Shown here piece after piece: positions 63,585-64,000 of a DNA stretch of 64,000 nt. The stretch covers positions 66,897 to 130,896 of the forward strand of contig JBLIMV010000017.1 in the NCBI GenBank assembly GCA_047638395.1. The letters run 5' to 3'. This DNA is from CAXBCP01 sp047638395. Its GTDB lineage: Bacteria > Pseudomonadota > Alphaproteobacteria > MPNO01 > UBA830. The first letter of the stretch is position 1. Each line of letters opens with the position of its first letter. Made by a program: the position numbers and the translations under genes. The notes below the pieces were generated by a model. That model had not been told where the DNA came from. It did not search any database and saw nothing but the letters and a program-made list of their open reading frames with translations.

Positions 63585-63962
63585 TTAGCCGAGGGCAATC
63601 TTGACGATTGAAAAGATAGTCGCGATGGCGAGACCGATCGCGGCAAATTTGACGATGGCAATACTGGCGATTTTAAGCCATTCGGTATGAACGTAGTCTT
63701 CAAGTACGACCTGCAGGCCAAGCTGCGCGTGGTGAAACACCGCGACCGTCAGCAGCACGAGCATGATCGACACCATCGGTGTCGCGATCCAGGTGCGGAC
63801 CGCGTCGTAATCGGCGCCGGTCATCGCGCAGATCGATGCGACGAACCAGATCAGCAGCGGCACCAGCGCCACGGCCGTCATACGTTGCGCCCACCAATGG
63901 GCAACGCCTTCTTTCGCGGAACCGAGTCCGCGGACTTTTCCAAGTGGCGATCTCATGCTCAT
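63585..63962 (-). CDS. sdhD: succinate dehydrogenase membrane anchor subunit
   Basis: The 125-residue protein has three membrane segments: VALVPLLIWFVASICAM, TPMVSIMLVLLTVAVFHHAQLG with the likely heme/quinone-side His, and ASIAIVKFAAIGLAIATIF. The N-terminus GKVRGLGSAKEGVAHWWAQRM is typical of SdhD. ATG 63962 shares one base with the sdhC stop (TGATG). Confidence 0.95.
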   Translation of the reverse strand: MSMRSPLGKVRGLGSAKEGVAHWWAQRMTAVALVPLLIWFVASICAMTGADYDAVRTWIATPMVSIMLVLLTVAVFHHAQLGLQVVLEDYVHTEWLKIASIAIVKFAAIGLAIATIFSIVKIALG

Positions 63963-64000
63963 CAGATCACTCCCATCGCGGCATAACCCCAGAGCCAGGC
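63962..64000 (-). CDS. sdhC: succinate dehydrogenase cytochrome b556 subunit (3' end only)
   Basis: The last 12 codons and TGA stop are visible, reading AWLWGYAAMGVI, a hydrophobic membrane end consistent with SdhC. The rest is outside the window. The call rests mainly on position directly before sdhD with a TGATG overlap. Confidence 0.75.
   Translation of the reverse strand, partial: AWLWGYAAMGVI

Overview
This window is a stretch of GC-rich chromosome from an alphaproteobacterium, probably a free-living respiratory member near the Rhodospirillales. The assignment rests on gene order: rplU-rpmA-obgE-proB-proA-nadD-rsfS-rlmH-gpmI-envC-ctpA-polysaccharide deacetylase-rppH, an F1-only atpHAGDC operon, the sdhCDAB / zapE / mdh / sucCDAB-lpd block, and the DUF484-xerC pair. 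No taxon below class can be proved from the sequence alone.

Region 1 (1-13 kb) is accessory metabolism, mostly on the + strand. It holds an alpha/beta hydrolase with a Cys nucleophile elbow (cut by the window edge), two paralogues of the 4,5-dihydroxyphthalate decarboxylase-like family, an unrecognised 96-residue protein, a zinc alcohol dehydrogenase followed at once by a COG0523 (CobW-like) metal GTPase, a carboxymuconolactone decarboxylase-family protein, a class II aldolase, a shikimate dehydrogenase-like oxidoreductase, a CPBP membrane protease, a hydantoinase/oxoprolinase pair (hyuA-hyuB) and a luciferase-like F420/FMN oxidoreductase. Short gaps and 1-4 bp overlaps suggest co-transcription. 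Together they look like an uncharacterised catabolic route for a cyclic, possibly nitrogen-containing carboxylated compound (inference).

Region 2 (13-16.6 kb) contains a strikingly AT-rich secreted protein gene that looks foreign or chimeric, a small ORF coupled to it, a threonine synthase-like PLP enzyme overlapping a second luciferase-like gene, and tRNA-Ser(CGA).

Region 3 (16.6-29 kb) is housekeeping on the + strand: ribosomal proteins L21 and L27 behind a clear sigma-70 promoter, ribosome assembly and ribosome-silencing factors, proline and NAD synthesis, glycolysis, cell-wall hydrolase control (EnvC, CtpA, polysaccharide deacetylase) and RNA decapping (RppH).

Region 4 (29-45 kb) holds a diiron ferritin-like protein, the AmtB ammonium channel divergent from a heme-c sensor histidine kinase, and the F1-ATPase operon with a perfect FNR/FixK-type box upstream. 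Next come the four-gene Anbu proteasome-like operon (Anbu, transglutaminase, alpha-E protein, circularly permuted ATP-grasp) and priA. Region 5 (45-50.7 kb) has a transaldolase-like enzyme, DUF484-xerC, an MFS exporter, a TPR/2OG-Fe(II) oxygenase fusion and a small membrane protein. Region 6 (50.7-64 kb, all minus strand) encodes lpd, odhB, odhA, sucD, sucC, mdh, zapE, sdhB, sdhA, sdhD and the end of sdhC, which are consecutive TCA-cycle steps.
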